Origin: Planctomycetota bacterium
Lineage (GTDB): Bacteria > Planctomycetota > Phycisphaerae > UBA1845 > PWPN01
Direction of reading: 5' to 3'
NCBI GenBank assembly: GCA_022711465.1
Contig: JAKLEZ010000005.1
Coordinates: forward strand, 124,001 to 188,000
Length of the DNA: 64,000 bases
In this document: positions 51,844 to 61,100 of the stretch, piece after piece
Numbering within the stretch: position 1 is the first letter of the stretch
Layout of the letters: every line of letters begins with the position of its first letter
Made by a program: the position numbers and the translations under genes
The notes under the pieces: model-generated
The model's input: the letters and a program-made list of their open reading frames with translations, nothing else
The model's database searches: none
Told to the model about the DNA's origin: nothing

Positions 51844-53589
51844 TTATTGTACGACTGCGGTCCGGCGACGGTCGAGCGCCCGGGCCACTACGACCCAGAG
51901 CATTCCGGAGAGCATCGCGACATAGCCGAAGAAGACGATTGGCTGCCCAGGGTCCCACGACACGCTGAGGACGCTGGAGGACGGGCCGCCCTCGGCGAGG
52001 CGGTAGCTCGACTGGAACAACGTGTAGCTCCCGTGGCAGGCGGGGTTGTTCATGCTGATGACCTCGCCCTGTTCGCGACCGGAAGCGGGGTCGAGGAAGG
52101 TGACGTGGCTCTGAAACGACCGCGGCCGCTCGGTTCCGGGGTACTTGTCCATGCGAAACTGATCCAGCCTGAGGCTGAAACCCAGCGGGAGTGTCCGGTT
52201 GGCGTACTGCAGGAGGTAGCTGGTGCCTGCGACGTCGATCGGGCGAGCATCGAACTTCCGCAGCCAGAAGCGGTTGGTGCCTGCCGGGGTGGTCACGGCC
52301 AGTTTCAGGGCGGGCGTGGGGTCCTCGCCGGCGGCGTTCAGCGGCCCCACCTCCTGGCGTACCCGGGCATGGTCCAGGAAACGGCCGATCTCGAAGGTCA
52401 TGCCCGCGAATGGCGTCTTCACCGGCTTGCCTGGCGCGGCCTCGGCGATGGTCACCTGGCCATGCCTGTCGGTCAAGCGTACCGCGAGCTCATTCGACGG
52501 GCCGATCAACACCTCCATGGGCATCTTCGGAACCGTGTCGGCCGAGGCGACGAAGGTGAGCTTGAGGCGCTCGGCGGCGCTGGTGCCGTGCATAGATGGG
52601 AAATCCGGGAAACGGGCAAACGCCAGCCGCCTGGAAGAACCCTCGGCCCCGGAGACTTCGACCTCGATAGCCGGATTGACCGGCTGATCGGAAACGGAGC
52701 GGAGCTGCCGATCGGCGCCCACCACGGCGTGGGGTAGATAGCGAAGCACCTGGATCGAGAATCCCGTGTCACCCACGACGATCGGCTGGTCGGTGCACCG
52801 CTCGAGGGGGTATTCGTACCGCTTCTCGCCGACCTCGACCCTGACCGTTCCGTTCGAAGCCGGCCGGCTGGCGGGAGGCGGAGCGAGAAGGCGGGCGAAC
52901 TCCGCGGCATCGGCGATCCGTCGGGCCACCAGGCCGAAGGAGTTCATCTCGGACGGCTGATCGGCAAACACCCATCCGGTCAGCTTCTCCTGCTCCGCGC
53001 CCAGCGTGATCTCGAGCGCCGGTTGAGGCTGTTGACTGTCGTTGACCACTTCCCGGTGCTCGGTGCTATCGGGAGCATAGGCCTCGATCTGTACGCGGAG
53101 GTTACCGAGCACCAGCGGTGCCAAGGCCGGATCTGCGACCGCCCTCGACCGGTTGAAAACGACCGGATCGAGTTCCGCGGTTGTGTGTGCGTGACCTCCG
53201 GATTCCTCCAAGGTCAAGGCATCCTGCTGGAGGGCGAAGGCCCGCACGGTCTGGCCTTCGCGAATCTCGACCTGCCCGTCAATGCCAAAGCACTTGGTGA
53301 CCCAGGCCCCGACGAGAATGACGAGGATGGCCAGGTGGGTAATCACCGGCCCGGCTCGAGCCCGGTCCAGCGGAAGGCGGGCGAGCACGGCGGCGAGCAC
53401 ATTCAAGGCCAGAAGCAGCAGCAAGCCCTCGAACCACCAGGACTTGTAGAACATCAGGAGAGCCAGTGCCGTACCGTGGGTGGATTCATAGGCGGTGGCA
53501 CAAGCCATGGCCACGAGCACAAGGAGCAGGAGCACGGCCGCCAGCCAGGCGGATCCGATCGTCTTGAAGAGTGTCCGGGCCTGATTCAC
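51844..53589 (-). CDS. ResB/Ccs1-like cytochrome c biogenesis protein
   Basis: A 581-residue protein. The GTG at 53589 gives an N-terminus (MNQARTLFKTIGSAWLAAVL) that begins right at the first transmembrane helix; the open frame extends to 53697. There are about three helices near the N-terminus (15-35, 45-65, 75-95), a large extracytoplasmic beta-rich domain, and a final helix (VFFGYVAMLSGMLWVVVARAL). This is the ResB topology. ResB works with ResC/CcsA to deliver heme to apocytochromes c. No ResC gene is seen in the window, and the protein lacks the expected His-rich heme contact that I could identify, so a different partner or a remote ResC is needed. Confidence 0.82.
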   Translation of the reverse strand: MNQARTLFKTIGSAWLAAVLLLLVLVAMACATAYESTHGTALALLMFYKSWWFEGLLLLLALNVLAAVLARLPLDRARAGPVITHLAILVILVGAWVTKCFGIDGQVEIREGQTVRAFALQQDALTLEESGGHAHTTAELDPVVFNRSRAVADPALAPLVLGNLRVQIEAYAPDSTEHREVVNDSQQPQPALEITLGAEQEKLTGWVFADQPSEMNSFGLVARRIADAAEFARLLAPPPASRPASNGTVRVEVGEKRYEYPLERCTDQPIVVGDTGFSIQVLRYLPHAVVGADRQLRSVSDQPVNPAIEVEVSGAEGSSRRLAFARFPDFPSMHGTSAAERLKLTFVASADTVPKMPMEVLIGPSNELAVRLTDRHGQVTIAEAAPGKPVKTPFAGMTFEIGRFLDHARVRQEVGPLNAAGEDPTPALKLAVTTPAGTNRFWLRKFDARPIDVAGTSYLLQYANRTLPLGFSLRLDQFRMDKYPGTERPRSFQSHVTFLDPASGREQGEVISMNNPACHGSYTLFQSSYRLAEGGPSSSVLSVSWDPGQPIVFFGYVAMLSGMLWVVVARALDRRRTAVVQ

Positions 53590-53742
53590 GATCAGAGTGT
53601 ATACGCCGGCTCTGGTACAAGCCACTGGGGGCGAGGCGGCGGGCCATGACCGCTGAATGAGCAGGGGAAATGACCGGGGGGGGCTGCAAATCAGCAAGGA
53701 GGGTCAAGCGTGGGGCCGTGATTGCGCATAGAATCGTCTTTC

Positions 53743-54642
53743 ATGAGAGCGTGTACCCAGCAGGACTACCGGGCTCGAATACTTGCCGTGCTCCAGCACA
53801 TTCACGGGCACCTGGACCATGCCCTGTCGCTGGCCGAGCTTGCCCGGCTTGCCCACTTCTCCCCCTACCACTTCCACCGTGTTTTCCACGGAATGGTGGG
53901 CGAGTCGGTCATGGAGCTGGTTCGGCGTTTGCGGATGGAGCGGGCCGCCCATCGGCTCCGGCATGGCCATGATCCGGTCACGCACATCGCCTTTGAGGCG
54001 GGCTACGAGGCCCACGAGTCCTTCACCCGCGCTTTCCGGGCGATGTTCGGTGAATCGCCGTCCGCTTTTCGGGGCGGCGTCACACCTTTGGTGTGCAAGT
54101 GCGTGCCGTCAGGCGTCCATTATCAAGCCGATGGCCAGGTACAGGATTTCGTCACGATGGATACAGGAGGAACGACGATGGAAGTAGAGGTTCGAACACT
54201 GCCCCCGATGCACGTGGCCTACGTGCGGCATGTTGGTCCGTACACCACCTGCAAGGCTGCATGGGACAAGCTGTGCGGCTGGGCCGGTCCGCGCGGACTG
54301 CTGGGGCCGCAGACCCGATGCCTGGGCATCTGCTATGACGATCCTGAAGCGACCCCGCCGGATCAGATCCGCTACGACGCCTGTGTCACCGTGGATCCGA
54401 CGTGCCAGGGTGGGGGCGAGGTGGGCGTCCAGGACATCCCCGGCGGCGAATATGCCGTCGCCCTACACCGGGGCAGTTACTCCAATCTGCATCGCACCTG
54501 GAAGCAGTTTCTGGGGGAATGGCTGCCGGCCAGCGGGCGTGAGCTGGGTGACGCGCCGTCCTTTGAACTCTACTGCAACGATCCCCATACCACGCCGGAA
54601 CAGGATCTCCTCGTCGAGATCTACGTCCCGCTGGGTTCTTGA
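53743..54642 (+). CDS. AraC-type regulator fused to GyrI-like effector domain
   Basis: A 299-residue protein from ATG 53743. N-terminal double HTH of the AraC/XylS type at about residues 5-110: ILAVLQHIHGHLDHALSLAELARLAHFSPYHFHRVFHGM and AAHRLRHGHDPVTHIAFEAGYEAHESFTRAFRAMFG. The C-terminal 160 residues are a GyrI-like/BmrR effector-binding domain (VEVRTLPPMHVAYVRHVGPY, CLGICYDDPEATPPDQIRYDACV, IPGGEYAVALHRGSYSNLHRTW). Such proteins (Rob/SoxS relatives and others) bind small hydrophobic molecules and regulate drug or stress genes. It is transcribed divergently from the ResB-like gene. Confidence 0.92.
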   Translation: MRACTQQDYRARILAVLQHIHGHLDHALSLAELARLAHFSPYHFHRVFHGMVGESVMELVRRLRMERAAHRLRHGHDPVTHIAFEAGYEAHESFTRAFRAMFGESPSAFRGGVTPLVCKCVPSGVHYQADGQVQDFVTMDTGGTTMEVEVRTLPPMHVAYVRHVGPYTTCKAAWDKLCGWAGPRGLLGPQTRCLGICYDDPEATPPDQIRYDACVTVDPTCQGGGEVGVQDIPGGEYAVALHRGSYSNLHRTWKQFLGEWLPASGRELGDAPSFELYCNDPHTTPEQDLLVEIYVPLGS

Positions 54643-54699
54643 GCCGATGTCGCCTGGGAGCCTGTTTGTTCTGATCGAGATCCGGGAAGCCGACGGTTA

Positions 54700-55734
54700 T
54701 CAGGGCGGAAGGAATGAGTCGGTGTCGGATACGGGGACTTCGGTCCCGAGGTAAACGCCCCGACCGCTGCCGACGCCGTAGATGTCGTCGGAGTCCACGC
54801 CGATGCGGCGATCGGTGAAGAAGCCGCCGCCGCCGTCGGCGTAGACGGCGTTCTGCCCGGCCCCGGCTTCGTGGCAAGGTGAGTTGCCGCCCGGGTCGGC
54901 CAGTGGGCCGGCGACGCTCGAGGAAGCCGCGGGCCGAAGCGGGCTGTGGTCGGCGGCCAGGACCAGCCCTCGTGATCTCTTGCGGGTTTCTTCGACGCGC
55001 AGCCCGCTGGGCAGGTTCATGAACAGGAAGCTGTAGGTGACGTTGGCCGGATCGGCGAAATCCTCGCTCTGGCGAGCGATTTCCATGGGCATCGGCCGGC
55101 TCTCGCGGGACACCGGGCAGAGGAACACCCTCATCGTGGGGAGGTACTGGCCTCTGGTCAGACGGAAGATGTGCCGGCTATTGGGTGCCACCGGAGCTCC
55201 GGGGGGGGCGGCCGCAGGCGACCAGGCTGCACCGGGCACGTAGTTGGCATACGGCAGGTAGCCGTTGTTGGCCTGGGCATACTGGAGCCCGGCGGTGCAG
55301 ATGGTCTTCAGATTGCCGAAGCAGGCATAGCGCCGGGACGCGTCCTGGGCCTTCCGGTAGCCGGGCACAGCCACGGCGACGAAGAGGGCGATGCAGGCGG
55401 CGACGGCGAGCACATCGCGCCAGGAGGCGGAGAACCGGCTACCCACGGTGTGGCCGCCGGTGCTCATCGAGGCCGGAGTCTCCGCCCCGGCCAAGGGCAG
55501 GATCTTTGTCTGATGGTCGATGAATGCGAGGACCTTGTCGGCCAGGGCGGCGGGCGGCCGGGGTGCCGCGGAGCGATCGAGGAGGGCGAGCAGGTCGCGG
55601 AGGGCGCGGCTTCGGGCCGCCAGTTCGGGGGAGGACCGCAGCGCGGCCTGCAACCGATCAGCCTGGTCGCCCTCCAGATAACCGAGATGCCAATCCAGCA
55701 ACGTTGAATCGCTGAAGTCTTGTTGGTCCGCCAT
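54700..55734 (-). CDS. Anti-sigma-like protein fused to a prepilin-type H-X-DG domain
   Basis: A 344-residue protein. ATG 55734 overlaps the sigma stop by one base (TGATG). The N-terminus (about 1-70, DWHLGYLEGDQADRLQAAL, ELAARSRALRDLLALLDR) is a helical putative sigma-binding part without the HxxxCxxC motif. A transmembrane helix follows at about 108-126 (DVLAVAACIALFVAVAVPGY). The rest resembles the pseudopilin-like DUF1559 family: ACFGNLKTICTAGLQYAQANNGYLP, FLCPVSRES and the terminal HEAGAGQNAVYADG, an H-X11-DG variant. This fusion suggests the extracytoplasmic domain is the sensor part of the module. Confidence 0.8.
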   Translation of the reverse strand: MADQQDFSDSTLLDWHLGYLEGDQADRLQAALRSSPELAARSRALRDLLALLDRSAAPRPPAALADKVLAFIDHQTKILPLAGAETPASMSTGGHTVGSRFSASWRDVLAVAACIALFVAVAVPGYRKAQDASRRYACFGNLKTICTAGLQYAQANNGYLPYANYVPGAAWSPAAAPPGAPVAPNSRHIFRLTRGQYLPTMRVFLCPVSRESRPMPMEIARQSEDFADPANVTYSFLFMNLPSGLRVEETRKRSRGLVLAADHSPLRPAASSSVAGPLADPGGNSPCHEAGAGQNAVYADGGGGFFTDRRIGVDSDDIYGVGSGRGVYLGTEVPVSDTDSFLPP

Positions 55735-56336
55735 CACCGTACTTCCGACTCGTCCTCTGGCGCCTCGCGGTAGGCCTGTCCGAAGTGGCCGACGGCCGCG
55801 TGCAACCGGCTTTTCACCGTCCCGAGCGGGATTCCCAGCACATCCGCGATCTCCTTGTACGGAAACCGGTGGTAGTAGCTGAGGATCAGGACCTCGCGAA
55901 GGTGATCCGGCATGTCGGCCAGCACCTTCCGGACGCGGGCCTGGACCTCGGTCTGCTCCAGGTTGCTCGCCGGCGTCGGGGCGGTGTCGGCGAGGAAATC
56001 CAGGTACTTCTGTCCCTCGGCCTCGGAGGTGTCGAGCTGGGCATCCAGTGGCACCTCACCCCGCCGCCGCCGGCTTCTCAAGATATCGCGGGCCTTGTTC
56101 GCGGCGATGGTGTACAACCAGGGTCTGAATCGCCGCCCGAAGTCAAAGCCCTCCGCGGAACGATACACCTGCAGGAATGACTCCTGGACGAGGTCTTCGG
56201 CCAAAGCGTCATTGCCCGCAAAGCGTGCGAGGAACCGGTACAATTCCTCGCTGTGCCGTCGTACCAGCTGCTCGAAACGGCCAGGCTGCCCGGCGATATG
56301 CTCAGCCAGCAGTTCCTCGTCCGTCGGCACACTCAC
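55734..56336 (-). CDS. ECF RNA polymerase sigma factor
   Basis: A 200-residue protein from GTG 56336; TTG 56393 would add 19 residues. Region 2 reads FEQLVRRHSEELYRFLARFAGNDALAEDLVQESFLQVYRSA and FRPWLYTIAANKARDILRSRRRR; region 4 reads VLADMPDHLREVLILSYYHRFPYKEIADVLGIPLGTVKSRLHAAV. It has its own sigma70-type promoter (56421-56448) and is coupled to the anti-sigma-like gene behind it. It is of the SigW-like ECF type. Targets are unknown. Confidence 0.93.
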   Translation of the reverse strand: MSVPTDEELLAEHIAGQPGRFEQLVRRHSEELYRFLARFAGNDALAEDLVQESFLQVYRSAEGFDFGRRFRPWLYTIAANKARDILRSRRRRGEVPLDAQLDTSEAEGQKYLDFLADTAPTPASNLEQTEVQARVRKVLADMPDHLREVLILSYYHRFPYKEIADVLGIPLGTVKSRLHAAVGHFGQAYREAPEDESEVR

Positions 56337-56420
56337 CCGTTTTCCGCCGTCTGTTAGTACGACCCGCAGACTCTCGGGTTCGCTCCGTCGCAAACGCGAG
56401 AGGGCCGGCCCGCAGGGGCC

Positions 56421-56448
56421 ATAATAGCCGCCTGGGCGGTTACGTCAA
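56421..56448 (-). promoter_or_regulatory. Sigma70-type promoter of the ECF sigma gene
   Basis: On the minus strand TTGACG (complement of 56443-56448) is followed after 16 bases by TATTAT (complement of 56421-56426). Both hexamers match the consensus at five of six bases. Transcription would begin near 56414, giving a short leader to either candidate start codon. Confidence 0.6.
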
Positions 56449-56457
56449 ATCGTCGCT

Positions 56458-56519
56458 TGACACTCGCCACGTCTTAACCTTAGTCTGGAGCGTAACTTGG
56501 CGAACCGGCGCCCTATAAT
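56458..56519 (+). promoter_or_regulatory. Promoter region of the GAF-sigma54 activator gene
   Basis: Two candidate signals are present. TTGACA (56458-56463) is a perfect -35 with a weak TAGTCT -10 after 17 bases (56481-56486). A perfect TATAAT -10 at 56514-56519 has no good -35. They lie back-to-back with the sigma gene promoter on the other strand, forming a 70-base divergent control region. Confidence 0.5.
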
Positions 56520-56567
56520 GAGTCACTTGAGGACCGGTCGCGGCCCAGCGTGTCCATTGAGGTTGCC

Positions 56568-58070
56568 ATGTCGATCAAGGACCACGGACTGCCCAAGGAG
56601 ACGTTATCCGCCCTGGTTGAGGCCTCGGCGGCGATCAACGGCTCGCTGGACCTGGAAGAGACGCTTCAGGCCATCGCCCGGAACGCTGCAGCGGTCATGC
56701 AGGCCGAGGCCAGTTCGGTCCTGCTCCTGGACCCGCAACGACGCAAACTTGTCTTCCGGGCGGCGACCGGGGAGTTCGGCCAGCAGCTGATTGGGGAGGA
56801 GTTTGACGCCGATCTGGGCATTGCCGGCAAGGTTTCCAGTACCGGCAAGCCGTTGCTGGTCACCGACGTTCGCGAGGAGGAGTCGTTCTTCAGCGGGATC
56901 GACGAGAAGTCGACGTTCCGCACCCGCGGGGTGATGGCCGCCCCGATGGTCAAGAACGGGCAGGTTCTTGGTGTAGTCGAGGTTCTCAACCGGCTGGCCC
57001 AGGACAACTTCACCGCGAATGATCTGGAGCTGCTCCAGGTATTTGCGAACCTGGCCGCCAGCGGGGCGACCAACGCCCAGGCTCACGAACGGCTGAAGCT
57101 TGAGAACCGCGGGCTGCAGGCCGCGGCCTATCGGGGCACGAACATCATCGGTCAGTCGCCGGCCCTGCGGCAGATGCTCGAGCTGTGCGCCCGGGTCGCG
57201 GGCAGCAACGCCACCGTACTCATTCTTGGCGAGACGGGCACGGGCAAGGAGCTGCTCAGCCGCCACATTCACCTCAACTCGCCGCGGCGGGACAAGCCGT
57301 TCATTGCCATCAACTGCGCCGCCCTGCCGGAGACGCTGCTGGAGAGCGAGCTGTTCGGACACGAGAAGGGCGCGTTCACCGGAGCGATCGCCCAGAAGAT
57401 CGGACGCTTCGAGTTAGCCAACCGCGGAACCCTCTTTTTGGACGAAATTGGAGATATCAGCCACTCGACGCAGCTCAAGCTGCTCCGCGTCCTCCAGGAG
57501 CGGGAGTTCATCCGCGTCGGCGGGACCAAGACCGTTTCCTGCGACGTGCGGATCATCGCTGCGACCAACCGTGACCTGCAGAAGGCGATCAAAGACGGTG
57601 TCTTCCGGGAGGACTTCTACTACCGGTTGAATGTGTTTCCCATCAATAATCCCCCGCTCCGGGAACGGCGCGAGGACATCCCGATGTTGGTGGAGCACTT
57701 CACCCATTTGGCCGCCCGCCATCTGAATCTGCCGGCTCCGACCACGACCAGCGACGCGCTCGCCCAGCTCACCAGCTACAGCTGGCCGGGCAACATCCGC
57801 GAGTTGCAGAACGTCATTGAGCGGGCCGTGCTGCTCTGCGACGGCAAGGCGATTGACACGGCCCACCTGCCGCGCGAGATTGTCGGCGAGCAGGCCGACC
57901 AGCCGCCCGACAAGCAGGAATCGGGTCTCTGGGGCTACGAGAAGGCCCTGATCGTGCGTGCCCTCAAGGAGGCCGGCTGGAACCAGACCAAGGCCGCCAA
58001 GGCGCTGAACATTTCTCGCGACAACCTGCGTTATCGGATCAAGAAGTTCGAGATCGAGAAGCCGGATTGA
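56568..58070 (+). CDS. GAF-domain sigma54-dependent transcriptional activator
   Basis: A 500-residue protein from ATG 56568 (TTGAGG six bases upstream); GTG 56550 is possible. GAF domain at about 15-165 ([48 protein letters not shown]). AAA+ domain: Walker A GETGTGKE, intact sigma54-contact loop EKGAFTGA, Walker [22 protein letters not shown]. Fis-type HTH at the end ([22 protein letters not shown]). The small ligand read by the GAF domain is unknown; it has no receiver, so no phosphorylation is expected. The intact GAFTGA here contrasts with the altered loop of the regulator at 35142. It is convergent with the exoprotein gene. Confidence 0.94.
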   Translation: MSIKDHGLPKETLSALVEASAAINGSLDLEETLQAIARNAAAVMQAEASSVLLLDPQRRKLVFRAATGEFGQQLIGEEFDADLGIAGKVSSTGKPLLVTDVREEESFFSGIDEKSTFRTRGVMAAPMVKNGQVLGVVEVLNRLAQDNFTANDLELLQVFANLAASGATNAQAHERLKLENRGLQAAAYRGTNIIGQSPALRQMLELCARVAGSNATVLILGETGTGKELLSRHIHLNSPRRDKPFIAINCAALPETLLESELFGHEKGAFTGAIAQKIGRFELANRGTLFLDEIGDISHSTQLKLLRVLQEREFIRVGGTKTVSCDVRIIAATNRDLQKAIKDGVFREDFYYRLNVFPINNPPLRERREDIPMLVEHFTHLAARHLNLPAPTTTSDALAQLTSYSWPGNIRELQNVIERAVLLCDGKAIDTAHLPREIVGEQADQPPDKQESGLWGYEKALIVRALKEAGWNQTKAAKALNISRDNLRYRIKKFEIEKPD

Positions 58071-58166
58071 GTCGACATCCGCCGGGCGGCGTCCAGGCCG
58101 GCGATCACGGGCCGCGAACCTGCGGTCGGCGCGGGGGCCCGATCCATGATTCACGTCTGCCCGCTC

Positions 58167-61100
58167 TCATTGCGGAGGGAGCGCGGAGAAAAGAGCGCCC
58201 ACGTGGGTGCGGACCCCGGCCAGATCCAGGAGATCGATCGCTCCGTCGGCATTCACATCGCCGCGGCAGCTCGCCGAGTCCAGCGACTGCGACTGCCGAT
58301 TGCGAACGAGCGTCAGGTCGAGGACATTGACCCTGGCATCGCCATTCACGTCGCCCGCAAGGACGCCGAAGTCAAGAACGTCGAGAACACCGCAGGCTGG
58401 GTCGCTCGCATCCCTGATCCCCGGGAAGGCCAGCTGCACGGCGCCGGTCGAGAGGCCTTCGCAGGTGATCGAAGCCGTTTGGCCTTCGACGGCCAGATCC
58501 GTGATCCGCGCCTGGGCGGCCCCCGGACCCGTGAGTACCACGCTGCTCGTGACCGGGGTGCCCACCGCCTGCACCGGCCTGGTCAGGTGAACGATCAACA
58601 GGGTTGGGCCGTCTCGCCGCGGTTCGATGGCCAGGGTCTGCCCGGACGACGTCGCCAGAAGATCGATGTCGAACTCCCCTGCCGAGCCGTGAACCTTGCG
58701 CGAAACCGGATGACGGCCGGGTGTACGATCGATGGTCGGCAATCCGTTGTCGCAGGATGCCGTGGTGAACGACCAGGTTGCGCTTTCGCGAGCGCCGCAG
58801 GCGCTGACGGCGACCGCTCGCCAACGATAGAGCGTCCCCTGAACCAGCGGGGCGATCGGCGGACAGGTCGAACCGACCACGTCCGGAGCCACCAGTGCCG
58901 GAGGTTCCCCGTCCCTCCAGAGATAGACATCATGACTCACGGAGCCGGCATCGTCCAGGCACAGCTTGATCGGGGCGGCCGCTCCGGCGAAGACGTCGGC
59001 CGGCATCTCGGCGAGCGGCGTGGCGAACCGGCCGCTCACCAGGCCCTCGATCGTTCCCGCGTTCCAGGCGATCGGATACGCGCGGTAGTCGAGACCATAG
59101 CCGACCAGGGTGTCGCCCCAGGCCACGCCGACGGCATAGAACCGTCCTGCCGCGAGGCGGTAGTCCAGCGTGCCGGACGAGTAGTAGGCTTCGCCCTGTC
59201 CCTCCGTCGGAACCGCGCGCTGCCAGGCGAGTCTGAACGGACCTTCGCGAGAAGAAGACTCGCCGATCAGGTAGTGCAAGTCGGCCGCGCCGGTGAAGGA
59301 AAGCTGCACGGCAATCTCATGGAGCAGTTGGTCGCTGGCGACGGCCACCACGTCTGCCAGGACGACCTCCCGATCCTGGTAGCTGATCCTGGCGCTGCCG
59401 ACCGCATGGCAGGTCTGATCCGGCGAGAGGCCGGTGTTCCAGGCCAGCGACGGAGCGAGGCTGACGCCGGTTGCCGAGTCCGGCGGATCGGGCTGCAGCG
59501 GGGCCTGGGGAAGCCGGCAGACGGACAGGTGGATCACGCGGTACTCGCTGAGTGCCGTGGCGGCGTCTGCAACCGCGATCGCGACCTGGTAGTCGTCAGG
59601 CTCGAGCTGGTTGGCACCGTCGGTGACACAGAGATCCACCGATGTGCTCTGGCCAGGCTCGAGCGAGCCGCCGGGCGGCAGCGCGGAAAGCCAAGCCGCG
59701 GATGCTGCGACTGACCACTGAACCGCGTCGGGCCCGGTGTTGGTGAGGGTGTATTGTCCGCAGGCGGGTGTGAAGGGCCCGCCCTCCGGTCCCTGAAAGG
59801 TCCATTCGTCGGCCGGGGCGATCTGCAGGTAGGCGGGCCCGCCGCTGCCGGTCATATGCACGCGTTGCCGGGGCTGGTCGAGGTCGTTTCCGGTGAGAAG
59901 GACATCGCATGCCTGCTCGCCCTGCCAGGCGGGCAGGAAAGCGACCCCGAGGTCGATGGACTCGCCTGGGGCAAGCTGAGCAGGAATCGACGGCGGCTCG
60001 GGCAACCGGAAGCCTGCGCAGGGATCAGGCATGGTGAACTCGACCTCCATGGAGAAGGCGGCCGCGGATGAGGGGTTGACCACGGCGGGAAGCTCGGGGC
60101 GTGGAACGAGCGTGTCCGTTCCGGTTTCGTGGCTCGCCAGTGGAAGCAAACCGCCCAGGGTGACCTGCCGCGCCGCCGCCAGGGGCAGGGGCAGGCCCAC
60201 CTGGACGCTGTCGAAGTAATGAGTGGCATCCTGCGTACCGGGCGGATCGCTGTAGGCCAGCAAGGCGATTTGACCCGGCCCGGTGATCGTCGGGTCACGC
60301 CCGGCCCAGGCGAGCTGGCCGTTGATATACACATCGATATCCGGCCCCACGAGGCTGACCACGACGTCGTTGGCCCCGGTGAGGATCTTCTGTGGGTTGA
60401 AGCTACTCCACGGTTGAAGGAAGGTGAACTCCTCGCCGACGACGCGGGCCACGTAGAACGAGCCCATGCCGCTCAAACCGACGAGATAGGCGGAGCCGGT
60501 GCCGGCCGCCCAGTTGAAGTTCTCGGAAGCGCGCAGGGCGAGGCCGGCGGCGACAAACGGGCTGCCAGTTCGCCACAAGGAGAGGCGAATTGACGCGTCC
60601 TGCCATGTCCGCCGGCCGTACGTCGCCTGCATGCGCGATCCCGAGGTTGTGGACAAGGCCCGCAGGGCGCCGGCCTGCACCGTCCACTGGTCGGGCTCCA
60701 CCGGCCGCCAGTCGTCCGCCAGGGGGTTCTCGAAATCCTCGGCCACGTCGGCGGCCGGAACCAGGGACAGACCGGTGAGGCTCAGCACCGCGGAGGCATG
60801 TTCGTTCCGGAGGGTGATGCGTTCGTGCCGAGGGCTGCCGACCGCAGCGTTTCCGAAGGGAATCGCGAGGTCGTCGGACGGCATCACCGAGTCGCCGACG
60901 GTCATGCTCGCGTGCTCCGGCGTCCGGAAGGACCAGACCGGCCCGGGTACACTCCCGGCCCTGTTGTGCGCCACTATCTGCCAGTAGTAAGTTGTGTCCA
61001 GTCCGAGAGACGGGGGCATGGGACATCGCGGATCCGGAACGTCCTTGCAGATGAGGTTGGCCGGCGGGTGGTCGGCGCCGAAGTAGACGTCGTAGGTGGT

